A stretch of DNA of 64,000 nucleotides. Source: Algoriphagus chordae. GTDB taxonomy: Bacteria > Bacteroidota > Bacteroidia > Cytophagales > Cyclobacteriaceae. Positions 7,422 to 17,800 of this stretch are shown piece by piece. The DNA is taken from NCBI RefSeq assembly GCF_003254055.1, contig NZ_QKZT01000016.1, forward strand, positions 1 to 64,000. Reading direction: 5' to 3'. Made by a program: the position numbers and the translations under genes. Position 1 is the stretch's first letter, and every line of letters starts with the position of its first letter. The notes beneath the pieces were generated by a model, which saw only the letters and a list, made by a program, of their open reading frames with translations, had not been told where the DNA came from and did no database searches.

Positions 7422-10400
7422 TCACAATTTCTCTTCAACCCAATTCCTCGCATTCACAAATGCCTCCATCCAAGGCGTAAAGTCGTCTTTTCTGTCAGCT
7501 GGATAGTGAGCCCAGTTCCAAGGCTTCAGGCTTCGCTCGATGTGTGGCATAATCGCCAAGTGACGACCGTCTGCAGATGCGATACCTGCCGTAGCATGAT
7601 CGGAACCGTTTGGATTGCCTGGGTAAGCTTCGTAGCTGTATTTCATCGCGAAGTAGTAGTCGCTTGCTGCCTGTGGAAGTGCAAACTTACCTTCTCCGTG
7701 TGCTACCCATACGCCTAGTCTCTGTCCGCTCAATGATCCTAGCATGACAGACTCATTTTGTGGGATGGTTACGTTCACGAAAGTTGATTCAAACTTATGG
7801 GATGCATTGTGAAGCATCTTTGGTTTGTCCGCATGGTCAGGAGTGACCAAGCCAAGCTCTACCATCAGTTGGCAACCGTTACATACACCCAAACTCAAGG
7901 TGTCAGGTCTTGCGTAGAAGTTGTCCAGTGCTTGCTTAGCCTTAGGATTGTAAAGGAAGGCACCTGCCCAGCCTTTTGCCGATCCCAGTACATCGGAGTT
8001 GGAGAATCCACCCACGAAGACAATCATTTGTACGTCTTCCAGGGTTTCACGACCTGCGATTAGATCGGTCATGTGAATGTCTTTCACTTCAAATCCAGCC
8101 AACCAAAGGGAATAAGCCATCTCACGATCGCCATTCACACCTTTTTCACGGATGATCGCTGCTTTCGCCTTGCCTTTGGTAGTGCGGAAAGGATCTAGTC
8201 CAGCAGTTTCGAAACTGCCTTTCCAGCCTTCTGCAAACTCAAATGCAAGCGGCTGATTTTTATAATTGTCAAAGCGGTCTTTTGCTAGTTGCTCTCCGCT
8301 TTGCTTTCTGTCCAATAAGTAAGAAGATCTGAACCATACATCGCGAAGCTCAGCGATGTCCAGCGTCAGGTCTTTTCCTGCAAACTCAATGTTTCCGGAA
8401 TCAGTCACTTTCGCCAGCTCCACATAATCAATATCAGCTTCCACCAATAAGGCTTCCACTGCGTGATCATCTTCGACTTGAATCAGGATTCCTGGATTCT
8501 CGGCAAATAGTGCTTTCACTAGATCTGCTTCATGCAGACGATCCAGTTTCACTTTCAAACCAATATTCTGCACTGGGAAACACATTTCCAAAAGGGCTGT
8601 TACCAATCCACCGGAAGAGATGTCGTGTCCTGCAAGAATCCAAGTCTGATCGATCAGATCTTGAACAGCTGTAAATGCCTTCGCAAAGTATCTAGGGTTT
8701 TTGACGTCTGGAGTTTCTGTCCCAACCTTGTTTAAGGCCTGGTAGAAGCTTGATCCAGCCAGTTTGAATTCGTCCTTAGAGAAGTCTATGTAGAGGATTC
8801 TACTTCCTTTGATAGGCTTCAAGGCAGTTTTTACTGTTTTCTGCACATCAGAGCATTCACCCACGGAGGAGATAATAACCGTTCCCGGAGAGTAAACTGT
8901 CTTTCCGTCAGGATATTTCTGAGTCATGGAAAGGGAGTCTTTTCCCGTAGGGATATTCACACCCAGATCAATCGCAAACTCAGAAACTGCCTCAACTGCT
9001 CTATATAGTCTGTCGTTTTCGCCTTTGTTCTTTGCTGGCCACATCCAGTTGGCAGAAAGGGAAATTCCCTGCAATCCGTCCTGAATATGTGCAAAAATCA
9101 AGTTTGTCATCGCCTCAGCAATCGCCAATCGGCTACCTGCTTCCGGATCTGCCAGGGCTGCCACTGGCGCATGACCGATGGAAGTTGCGATTCCTTTGTT
9201 TCCGGTGAAGTCAAGCGCCATTACAGCCACGTCATTCAGCGGAAGTTGGATTTCACCGACGGTCTGCTGTGTTGCCACACGACCGGTCACGGATCTATCT
9301 ACTTTATTTGTCAACCAATCCTTACATGCCACCGCTTCCAGCTGCAATACCTCGCGGATATATGCTTGGATCAGATCGGCTTCATAAGTTGCTTCCGCAA
9401 AAGAAGCGTTGGTTGTATCATCTTCCAAAATAGTCTTAGGAGATGAACCGAACATGTAGCTCAGGTTCCAATCCACCGGCTTCTCGCCAGTTTTGCCATT
9501 TTCGAATTTGAAATGCATATCTCCGGTTGTCTCGCCCACCACGTAGAATGGCGCGCGCTCACGGTCAGAAATCTGATGTAAGGTATCTACGTCTTTTTTG
9601 CCAATCACCAATCCCATACGTTCCTGAGATTCATTTCCGATGATTTCCTTAGCGGAAAGGGTAGGGTCTCCCACCGGCAATTTGTCTATGTGGATAGTTC
9701 CCCCAGCATCTTCCACCAATTCAGAAAGGCAGTTTAAATGTCCGCCAGCTCCGTGATCGTGGATGGAAATGATTGGATTGTTTTCGCTTTCTGCCATAGC
9801 GCGGATCACATTGGAAACACGCTTTTGCATCTCAGGATTGGATCGCTGAATTGCATTAAGCTCGATTGCATTGGAAAGTTCACCGGTGTTCAGGGAAGAA
9901 ACCGCCGAACCGCCCATTCCGATTCTATAGTTGTCGCCGCCCATGATCACAATCTGATCGCCGGCTTTTGGCTCGTCTTTTTTAGTGTATTTGGCATTGG
10001 TGAAACCTACGCCACCAGCCAGCATGATTACTTTATCAAAACCGTGGTGCTTGCCGTCTTCCTCATGCTCAAAGGTCAAGAGAGATCCTGAAATCAGCGG
10101 TTGACCAAATTTGTTTCCGAAATCAGAAGCTCCATTGGAAGCTTTGATCAGGATATCCATTGGCGTTTGGTACAGCCAAGGACGTTCTTCCAGCTTGCTT
10201 TCCCAAGATCTTCCTTTCTCGGAACGAGGATAAGAAGTCATATAAACTGCCGTTCCCGCCAAAGGAATAGAGGCAGTTCCGCCAGCCATACGATCTCTGA
10301 TTTCTCCACCAGCTCCAGTGGCAGCACCGTTAAATGGCTCCACGGTAGTTGGGAAGTTATGTGTTTCAGCTTTCAGGGAGATAACCGTATCGATGTCACG

Positions 10401-11102
10401 GGTTTCGAAGAAGTCCGCTTGATGTGCTGTTTTCGGTGCGAATTGCTGTGCTTTTGGTCCTGCTACGAAGGCCACATTGTCCTTGTAAGCAGAAGCGATA
10501 CGGTTAGGATGTGCTTTTGCAGTTTCTTTGATGAGTTGGAAAAGCGTCTGTGGCTTTTCTACTCCATCTATGATAAAAGTACCGTTGAAAATCTTGTGTC
10601 GGCAATGCTCCGAGTTCACCTGAGAAAATCCGAAAACCTCAGAATCCGTCAGTGGTCTCTCCAATTGCTTGGAAACATTGTCCAAATAATCTACCTCTTC
10701 CTGGCTAAGCGCCAGACCATTTTCCTTGCTGTATGCCGCGATATCGTTGATTTCTACGATTGCTTCCGGCTGCAAGTGAATGTCAAAAATCTCCTGATCC
10801 AATCCATCAAACTTATGCTGAAGCATTGGGTCAATGCTGTCACCTTCAGTTAACGGAAAGAACTCCTCGACACGGATAACGCCAGGGACACCCATGTTTG
10901 CGGTGATTTCCACTGCGTTGGTTGACCATGGAGTAATCATTTCCTTGCGAGGTCCTGAATAGTTTCCGGTGAGCGATGGTTTGCTGATTGCAGTAGCTCC
11001 ACCAAAAAGCCAAGTTAGCTTTTCTAAGTCTTCGGGTGCGAAAGGTTGTGGAGATTGTACAGCGTAAACGGTTTTTAGAGGGGATTCAAAGAAGAAAATC
11101 AT
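7422..11102 (-). CDS. purL: Phosphoribosylformylglycinamidine synthase (single-chain PurL)
   Basis: 1226 residues from the ATG at 11100-11102; the frame extends 11 codons to a TTG at 11135, but a -7 promoter element overlaps that extension. This is the long, single-chain FGAM synthase of purine synthesis, which converts FGAR, glutamine and ATP to FGAM. Visible parts: an N-terminal PurS-like region, the FGAR-binding and AIRS-like halves (FSQVNSEHCRHKIF, LKAETHNFPTTVEPFNGAATG, ISIHDHGAGG), and a C-terminal class-I glutaminase with the nucleophile in GVCNGCQLM (Cys1074) and the His-Glu pair in MPHIERS (His1187, Glu1189). The ammonia therefore comes from its own glutaminase domain. The gene is monocistronic, with a promoter and terminator of its own. 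Confidence 0.97.
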   Translation of the reverse strand: MIFFFESPLKTVYAVQSPQPFAPEDLEKLTWLFGGATAISKPSLTGNYSGPRKEMITPWSTNAVEITANMGVPGVIRVEEFFPLTEGDSIDPMLQHKFDGLDQEIFDIHLQPEAIVEINDIAAYSKENGLALSQEEVDYLDNVSKQLERPLTDSEVFGFSQVNSEHCRHKIFNGTFIIDGVEKPQTLFQLIKETAKAHPNRIASAYKDNVAFVAGPKAQQFAPKTAHQADFFETRDIDTVISLKAETHNFPTTVEPFNGAATGAGGEIRDRMAGGTASIPLAGTAVYMTSYPRSEKGRSWESKLEERPWLYQTPMDILIKASNGASDFGNKFGQPLISGSLLTFEHEEDGKHHGFDKVIMLAGGVGFTNAKYTKKDEPKAGDQIVIMGGDNYRIGMGGSAVSSLNTGELSNAIELNAIQRSNPEMQKRVSNVIRAMAESENNPIISIHDHGAGGHLNCLSELVEDAGGTIHIDKLPVGDPTLSAKEIIGNESQERMGLVIGKKDVDTLHQISDRERAPFYVVGETTGDMHFKFENGKTGEKPVDWNLSYMFGSSPKTILEDDTTNASFAEATYEADLIQAYIREVLQLEAVACKDWLTNKVDRSVTGRVATQQTVGEIQLPLNDVAVMALDFTGNKGIATSIGHAPVAALADPEAGSRLAIAEAMTNLIFAHIQDGLQGISLSANWMWPAKNKGENDRLYRAVEAVSEFAIDLGVNIPTGKDSLSMTQKYPDGKTVYSPGTVIISSVGECSDVQKTVKTALKPIKGSRILYIDFSKDEFKLAGSSFYQALNKVGTETPDVKNPRYFAKAFTAVQDLIDQTWILAGHDISSGGLVTALLEMCFPVQNIGLKVKLDRLHEADLVKALFAENPGILIQVEDDHAVEALLVEADIDYVELAKVTDSGNIEFAGKDLTLDIAELRDVWFRSSYLLDRKQSGEQLAKDRFDNYKNQPLAFEFAEGWKGSFETAGLDPFRTTKGKAKAAIIREKGVNGDREMAYSLWLAGFEVKDIHMTDLIAGRETLEDVQMIVFVGGFSNSDVLGSAKGWAGAFLYNPKAKQALDNFYARPDTLSLGVCNGCQLMVELGLVTPDHADKPKMLHNASHKFESTFVNVTIPQNESVMLGSLSGQRLGVWVAHGEGKFALPQAASDYYFAMKYSYEAYPGNPNGSDHATAGIASADGRHLAIMPHIERSLKPWNWAHYPADRKDDFTPWMEAFVNARNWVEEKL

Positions 11103-11122
11103 GTCCTTTGGCTGGTAAGATG

Positions 11123-11130
11123 CAAAGGTA
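11123..11130 (-). promoter_or_regulatory. Bacteroidota-type -7 element of purL
   Basis: TACCTTTG on the minus strand (CAAAGGTA as given) fits TAnnTTTG. A start of transcription about 7 bases downstream would leave a leader of some 14 bases before the ATG at 11102, and supports that start over the upstream TTG. Confidence 0.5.
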
Positions 11131-11135
11131 AGCAA

Positions 11136-11523
11136 TTGGGGGGTAGATTGAAAAATATAGTGATCAGTTTTCAGTGGTCAGTTTCAGTTTTCAGTCTTGA
11201 TTGGCGCAAGTCTTATGACTTGTGCCTAACCAAATGCTGTCTTCAGATTTCTGGGTTTTGAAACTGAAACAGATGTCAGGAGACTTCAATTTTGTGAGTC
11301 CAAGCTCACCTGGCATCGGACAGGACTGAAGAACTAATCTTACCTTTAGCTAATTGAGCTTCCCCTCCAAATGATTTTCAAGTTTATTATTTCGTCCTTG
11401 AACCTGGTAAAGTGCAGTTTACGACAGAATAAATTCACTAAAAATTAATTTACTGTTCATAATCGTTCGATTATTTCCAATATTTTTCTATTAAAGCCGA
11501 ATATTGTTCGGAATCTAAGCAAA
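11136..11523. other. Non-coding gap between purL and the efflux operon
   Basis: No gene is visible. It holds two direct copies of CAGTTTTCAGT (11165-11175 and 11185-11195) and a short hairpin (CAAGTC ... GACTTG) near 11205-11222. The rest is AT-rich sequence without clear structure, up to the TetR operator and promoter at 11524. Confidence 0.5.
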
Positions 11524-11560
11524 GGAAACTTTTACGGTTTCTAAAGTTTCCGTAGTTTTG
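11524..11560 (+). promoter_or_regulatory. Promoter with overlapping inverted repeat, probable TetR operator
   Basis: GGAAACTTT (11524-11532) and AAAGTTTCC (11543-11551) are perfect 9-bp inverted repeats 10 bases apart. They are followed immediately by TAGTTTTG (11553-11560), a match to the Bacteroidota -7 element. The palindrome fills the spacer where RNA polymerase must bind, 26 bases before the TetR start, which is the usual layout for autorepression. Confidence 0.6.
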
Positions 11561-11586
11561 CACGCGAATTAACAGGTGAAGAAGAT

Positions 11587-12186
11587 ATGAAGGATAAAAT
11601 CTTGGAGGTGGCTATCGAACAGTTTAGTAATTACGGGGTTAGAATCGTGACCATGGAAGATATAGCTAGACTTGCTGGGATGTCGAAGAAGACTATTTAT
11701 CAGGAATTTAAGGACAAGAAGGAGTTGGTGAAAGTTGCTTTTTCCACGGTTTTAGAACAAGACTGCCAAAGTCTTCAATCATTTATGAAGACAGGTGATG
11801 GCGTAATAGAGCACTTAGTTTATACTTCCAAAATGGTCAGAGAGCGAATGAGTAAGATGAATCCTTTGGTGATTATAGAAATTCAAAGGTATTTTCCTGA
11901 TACCTGGGAAGTATTTGAAAAGTATCGTTCTGAAGTAATTGAGACAGATCTTGTCAATGTACTTGAAAGAGGTAAAGAACTGGGGTATTTTCGCCCTGAA
12001 ATTAATTCAACGATTCTGGCGAAAATGAGAGTAGAGCAAATTAGTGCGGGGTTTAATATGGTGAATTTTCGGAATAATGAATTCAACCTTATGGAATTAC
12101 AAGTTTCTGCACTCGATCATTTTCTGTATGGCATCTTCACGGAGAAAGGCAGACAATCTTATTTGCAAAAGCAAAACGTCAGCTAA
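11587..12186 (+). CDS. TetR-family repressor of the adjacent RND efflux operon
   Basis: 199 residues. The N-terminal helix-turn-helix is typical for TetR (VTMEDIARLAGMSKKTIYQE, residues ~22-41), followed by a helical ligand-binding domain of normal size. It is first in a same-strand series with a TolC, an adaptor and an RND permease gene; the gap to tolC is 64 bases and the later gaps are 27 and 4. A palindrome in its promoter suggests that it represses itself and the pump. The ligand is unknown and is probably a pump substrate. Confidence 0.9.
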   Translation: MKDKILEVAIEQFSNYGVRIVTMEDIARLAGMSKKTIYQEFKDKKELVKVAFSTVLEQDCQSLQSFMKTGDGVIEHLVYTSKMVRERMSKMNPLVIIEIQRYFPDTWEVFEKYRSEVIETDLVNVLERGKELGYFRPEINSTILAKMRVEQISAGFNMVNFRNNEFNLMELQVSALDHFLYGIFTEKGRQSYLQKQNVS

Positions 12187-12250
12187 TCACCTAAAAAGAA
12201 ACCCTATCTATACTAACTAATACAACTACAGATCCTTTTTAGAATTTAAT

Positions 12251-13654
12251 ATGTTTAGAATGAAGATTTATTTTGCTGCAATTTTAGCCTTGATCATGCT
12301 CAGGTCTGAAGTTTATGCGCAAGAGCAAGCTCCTCCACAGGAGGTATTGCAACTCAATCTCAGGGAGACTTTGGAGTTTGCCCTGGAAAATAATGTGGAT
12401 GCAAAGAATGCCAGGTTGGAGATTCTGGTTTCTGAAACTACGATCAAGGAAGAGACTTCTATTGGTCTTCCGCAGATCAATGGCTCTTACGGCTTTACGT
12501 ATAATCCCATGGTTCCGGTGATGTTTGTGCCGAACGAGGGGCCGTTTGCTGATCCTAATAATCCTTCTGATGTGATACCTCTACGATTTGGAGTTGCTTA
12601 TAGCAGTAATCTAGGAGTGACGGTAAGCCAGATGATTTTTGACGGTTCTTTCTTCATAGGGCTAAGGGCTGCCAAGACTTATAAGGCATTGACGGAATAT
12701 GACCGTGTCAAAGTGGAGAATGACGTGATTGAAAATGTTAAGAAGGCGTATTTCGGTGTTTTGGTAAATGCTGAGCGGATCAAGCTTTCAGAGTCTAACC
12801 TTTCAAGAATTGACTCCCTTCTTCAAGAGACTACTGCCTTGTATGAGGCAGGTTTTTCGGAGAAAATAGACGTTTCTCGAATTAAGGTTCAGCGCAACAA
12901 TACCTATTCTCAATATGAGCGAAGCAGAACAGCTTACGAAATTTCGAAGCAGCTACTCAAAGTCCAGATGGGATTGCCGGAAGAATATGATATCGTGATC
13001 ACGGAGACACTTCGTGAATTGAATCCAGAGGATGAGCTTAATGCCTTACTGGCTCTGGAAGGACAACATCGGGTGGAGATGGATCAGTTAAATACCAATA
13101 TTGAGCTGACTGGCTTAGATCTTAAAAACAACACCTCCCAGTACATGCCTACTCTGGATTTTAATGGCAGCTTTACTCGTTCAGGAGCAGGAGATTCATT
13201 TGGGACTACTTTTGAAAGTATAAACTGGTTTAGTTCATCCATGGTAGGGATTTCCTTGAATATTCCAATTTTTGATGGTTTGTCAAAAAGCGCACGAATT
13301 CAGCGTAATAGACTGCAACTACGTCAGTTGGAAAACCAGAAATTTTATTTAGACCAAAATATAGACCTGGAGATTTTTCAGGCAAAGCAAAACCTCAGCA
13401 ATGATCTAAAAGTATTGAAGGTGCAGCGGGAAAGTATGGATTTGGCACAGGAAGTATATGATATGTCCAAGATCAAATACAATGAAGGTGTGGGCTCAAA
13501 TTTCGAGGTGGTAGAAGCTGATTCTGACCTTATTGAGGCTGAGATTAATTTCCTAAGTGCATTATATGATGGTTTGATCTCCAAGGTAGATTTGGAGAAA
13601 GCATTGGGTATCATCCATGATGGATTAGATAAACCAGCCCTTCCTAATAAATAA
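12251..13654 (+). CDS. TolC-family outer membrane efflux protein
   Basis: 467 residues with a signal peptide (about residues 1-23, ending VYAQ). Two repeated long helical hairpin halves follow the usual outer membrane efflux protein plan: LREALEFA-like start (LRETLEFALENNVDAKNARL), then the second-half motif ISLNIPIFDGLSKSARIQ near residue 335, which is the common (V/I)P(L/I)F(D/N)G turn. It forms the trimeric outer membrane channel of a tripartite pump. The adaptor gene begins 27 bases downstream. Confidence 0.93.
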   Translation: MFRMKIYFAAILALIMLRSEVYAQEQAPPQEVLQLNLRETLEFALENNVDAKNARLEILVSETTIKEETSIGLPQINGSYGFTYNPMVPVMFVPNEGPFADPNNPSDVIPLRFGVAYSSNLGVTVSQMIFDGSFFIGLRAAKTYKALTEYDRVKVENDVIENVKKAYFGVLVNAERIKLSESNLSRIDSLLQETTALYEAGFSEKIDVSRIKVQRNNTYSQYERSRTAYEISKQLLKVQMGLPEEYDIVITETLRELNPEDELNALLALEGQHRVEMDQLNTNIELTGLDLKNNTSQYMPTLDFNGSFTRSGAGDSFGTTFESINWFSSSMVGISLNIPIFDGLSKSARIQRNRLQLRQLENQKFYLDQNIDLEIFQAKQNLSNDLKVLKVQRESMDLAQEVYDMSKIKYNEGVGSNFEVVEADSDLIEAEINFLSALYDGLISKVDLEKALGIIHDGLDKPALPNK

Positions 13655-13681
13655 TTTTAATTCCTACAGATACGAAATAAT

Positions 13682-14815
13682 ATGAAACTAACATATAAAT
13701 TTTTGCCCCTAATCGCACTTGCCTTCGTAGCTATTTCTTGTGCTACAGAAGATGGAGTGGAGGCTAAAAAAGCAGAGTTGGAACAACTCAAAACCCAGTC
13801 AAATGAAATCACGAATCAGATTAAAGCCTTGGAGGCAGAGTTGATGACATTGGATCCTGAATTTGCGAAGCAAAATCATAAGTCTATACTTATTACTACA
13901 GCCAATGCTAAGAAGGGAAGATTTGAGCACTACGTAGAGGTAACAGGTTCTGTGTTGTCTAAGAAGAATGTGATAATCAGTTCCGAAACTTCAGGAAGAA
14001 TCCTTGAAGTGCCAGTGAGTGAAGGGCAGCGAATTGCAAAAGGTGCTGTGCTAGCTAGAATAGATGCTGAATCGATCGAAAGAAACATTGACGAACTGGA
14101 AAATTCACTCAGTCTAGCTACTACCTTATTTGAGAAGCAGGAGAGACTTTGGAATCAGCAGATTGGTACTGAAGTGCAGTATTTGGAAGCAAAAAATAGA
14201 AAAGAAGGACTGGAGAGAAACTTGGCTTCGGCCCGTACCAACTTGGACAAAGCAGAGGTAAGAGCTCCTTTTTCAGGAACTATTGAAACTATTGATGTTC
14301 GCTTAGGGGAATTAGTTCAGCCTGGCATGTCTATGTTCCAATTTGTAGGAGATAGTGACCTCTTTATAGAAGCAGATATTTCTGAAAGTTATGTAGGTGT
14401 CTTGAAAAAGGGAGATTCTGTAAATGTGAGCTTTCCTTCCGTTGATGAGGATCTTCATACCAGAGTATCTTCTGTAGGTGCTATCATCAACCCAAACAAC
14501 CGTACTTTCAAAGTAGAAGTCTTTTTGCCTAACCTTCCTATGGTGAAGCCTAATATGATCTCTGTGTTGAAAATTCAGGATTACGAGCACAATGACGCTG
14601 TCACGGTGCCAAGTTATTTGATTCTTAGCGACAACAGAGGTGATTACATATTTGTAGTTGAGGCTGGAGTAGCCAAGAAAAAATATGTGGAAAGAGGTAA
14701 AACCTATGATAAGCATACTGAGATACTAGAAGGTCTGGAAGGCAACGAAGTACTTGTAGATAAAGGCTTCCGTGAAGTAGGAGATAATTTCAACGTCAAC
14801 ATAGTTCAGCAGTAA
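13682..14815 (+). CDS. RND efflux periplasmic adaptor (membrane fusion protein), lipoprotein
   Basis: 377 residues. A signal peptide ends in the lipobox VAISC (Cys20), so it is likely anchored by lipid. A heptad-rich stretch (about 28-58) follows. Then comes the HlyD/AcrA plan: biotinyl-lipoyl half (SGRILEVPVSEGQRIAKGAV), an alpha hairpin (~130-185), the second lipoyl half (VRAPFSGTIETIDVRLGELV) and a beta-barrel. It should link the permease to TolC. It is cotranscribed with both; the permease starts 4 bases after its stop. Confidence 0.93.
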   Translation: MKLTYKFLPLIALAFVAISCATEDGVEAKKAELEQLKTQSNEITNQIKALEAELMTLDPEFAKQNHKSILITTANAKKGRFEHYVEVTGSVLSKKNVIISSETSGRILEVPVSEGQRIAKGAVLARIDAESIERNIDELENSLSLATTLFEKQERLWNQQIGTEVQYLEAKNRKEGLERNLASARTNLDKAEVRAPFSGTIETIDVRLGELVQPGMSMFQFVGDSDLFIEADISESYVGVLKKGDSVNVSFPSVDEDLHTRVSSVGAIINPNNRTFKVEVFLPNLPMVKPNMISVLKIQDYEHNDAVTVPSYLILSDNRGDYIFVVEAGVAKKKYVERGKTYDKHTEILEGLEGNEVLVDKGFREVGDNFNVNIVQQ

Positions 14816-14819
14816 TACA

Positions 14820-17800
14820 ATGGCGGAAAATCAAAAACCAATAAAAACGCGTGAGTTCGGATTATCCAGTTTGTGTGTGGATAATTCCACCTCAGTGGTG
14901 ATTCTTACGCTGATAATTACCTTCCTAGGTCTAAGTGCTTATCGCAATATGCCTAAGGAAAGCTTTCCTGAAATTGTAATTCCTACAGTTTATGTAGGAA
15001 CCCCATATCCTGGCAACTCGCCAGTAGATATGGAGAACTTGATCACCAGACCAATCGAGAAGGAGCTCAAGTCACTTAATGATATCAAGAACATCACTTC
15101 TACTTCAGTTCAGGATTTTTCATCCATTGTAATTGAGTTTAACCCAGGAGTGGAGATCTCAAAAGCGATCCAGGATGTGAAGGATGCTGTGGACAAGTCC
15201 AAAAGCGAATTGCCTACAGATCTGGATCAAGATCCCAATGTAGTGGAGGTCAATACCTCTGATTTCCCTATCATGAACGTGAATATTTCGGGAAATTACT
15301 CTGAGGCAGAGCTGAAGAAATTCGGTGAATACCTAGAGGATGAGATAGAGAAGCTATCTGAAATATCAAAAGCAGATCTAGCAGGAACCGTAGAGCGTGA
15401 AATTCAGATCAATGCCGATCCATACAAAATGGAGTCTGTAGGCGTGAGTTTCAATGATATTGCTACTGCCGTACAAACGGAAAACGTAACTATTTCAGGC
15501 GGTAATATTCGCTCGGGAGATTTCCAGCGTACACTTCGTGTGGATGGTGAATTTACCGACCCGATGGATATTCTCAATATCATCGTCAAAACTGATAATC
15601 AGAAAATAGTTTATCTACGAGACGTAGCAGAAGTAAAGGATACTTATAAGGAGCGAACTAGTTATGCGCGAAGCAAAAATCTTCCTGTAGTCACGATCAA
15701 TGTGGTGAAGCGTAGTGGAGAGAATTTGCTCTATGCTGCCGATAAGATCAAGGAGATAATTGACAAAACAAAAGCTAATAGATTCCCGCCGGATCTAGAA
15801 ATCAGTATCACCAATGATCAGTCCAAGGCCACGAGACTGCAGGTGAGTGATTTGGAGAACTCGATCATCTTCGGGGTTATTCTCGTGGTTTTGGTTTTGA
15901 TGTTTTTCTTAGGATTTAGAAATGCACTTTTTGTGGGGATAGCGATTCCGCTTTCCATGTTTATTTCATTCCTGATTTTAAATGCCTTTGGGATCACGCT
16001 GAATTTGATGGTGCTTTTCTCCCTGATCCTCGCACTAGGTATGCTAGTGGATAACGGGATCGTGGTGGTGGAAAATATCTACCGATTGATGTCGGAAGGC
16101 AAAAGTGCTGTTCAGGCAGCCAAAGAGGGCGTGGGCGAAGTGGCCTGGCCGATTATTACTTCTACAGCTACGACATTAGCAGCCTTTCTTCCACTTGCTT
16201 TTTGGCAGGATACGGTTGGGGAGTTTATGAAGTTCCTACCGATTACCTTGATTATCGTTCTTTCTTCCTCGCTTTTTGTGGCATTGGTGATCAACCCTGT
16301 GTTGACGGCACTTTTCATGAAAGTGGAAGATGTTACTAAGGATAAGCCAAAGAGAAAGCCAATTATTGTAGCAGGAGTATTTCTGACCCTGTCAGCTTTA
16401 TTTTACCTAGTAGGGTGGACAGCTATTGGTTCGTTGATGCTGATTGCCTGTGTGCTTACAATATTCAATGTCTTTGTGCTGAGAAAAGCGATTCGTTGGT
16501 TCCAGACCGTATTATTGGTTAAGATGGAGAATGGCTATGAAGCTATTTTGGAATTTGCTCTAGGAGGTAGGAGGCCTTACGCTTTCTTAGGAGGTACGGT
16601 GTTACTGTTGGTGCTCTCTTTAGTCTTGCTAGTAGTAAGAGCCCCACAGGTACTTTTCTTCCCAGATAACCAGCCTCAATTGGTGAATGTCTTTATAGAG
16701 TTCCCGATAGGAACGGATATCGAGGCTACAAATGAATTTGTGGATGGGATGGAAGATGAGCTGATGATAGCGTTGGATGATTACAAGGATATTTTGGAAT
16801 CAGTAATTTCTCAGGTAGGAGAAGGAACTGGCGATCCAATGGAAGGACCGAGTAATCAGCCGACTCCGCACAAAGCTAAAATTACTATTGGCTTTGTGGA
16901 TTACATTGATAGACAAGGAATCGATACCAACGGCGCAATGGAGGAAATCCGTGAGTTGGCGGTGAAATATCCAGGAGTATTGGTGACGGTGGATAAGCAA
17001 AGCAATGGACCTCCAGTAGGAAAGGCTATAAATTTGGAATTCGCTGGCGAAGACTACGATCAGTTGATTGCATTTGTGAATAAGACTAGGGAGTACCTGA
17101 ACAATCAAAATATAGAAGGAGTAGAGGAATTGAAGTCTGATTTGTCTCTTGGCAACCCGGAAGTAGTCTTAGATATTGACCGAGACAAGGCAAGAAGATT
17201 TGGACTTTCTACTTCGGAAATTGCCACTGATCTTCGTACTGCATTATTCGGCTTGGAGGTTTCCAAGTACAAGGAGGGAGAGGATGATTATCCTATTCAG
17301 TTGAGACTGAAGGAAGGTTTCAGATATGATATCAACACGCTAGTTAACAAGAAAATTGGTTTTAGAGATAAGTTTGGTGAAAAGAGGGAAGTACCTATCT
17401 CAGCTGTAGCTGATGTGAAGTACGGTTCTACTTATGGTTCTGTGAAAAGAAAAGACTTGGAAAAAGCGATTACTATTTATTCCAATGTTTTAGCGGGATA
17501 CAATGCCACGGCAGTAAATGCCCAGATTCAGGCAGTATTGCAAAACTATGAAGTTCCAGATGGTATTTCGGTGAAATATACAGGAGAGCAGGAGGAGCAG
17601 CAGAAGTCTATGAGCTTCCTAGTTGGAGCTTTGGGAATTGCGATTTCCTTGATTTTCCTAATTATAGTAGCGCAGTTTAACTCAGTGACCACTCCATTTA
17701 TCATCATGGCTTCGGTAGTCTTAAGTACTATCGGTGTTTTCTTAGGATTGGTGATATTCAATATGGACTTTGTAGTGATCATGACAGGAATTGGAATTAT

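Noticed and set aside
10101..10853. Plus-strand frame of 250 codons inside purL
   Set aside because: Long only because of codon bias in purL; its translation has no domain-like features.
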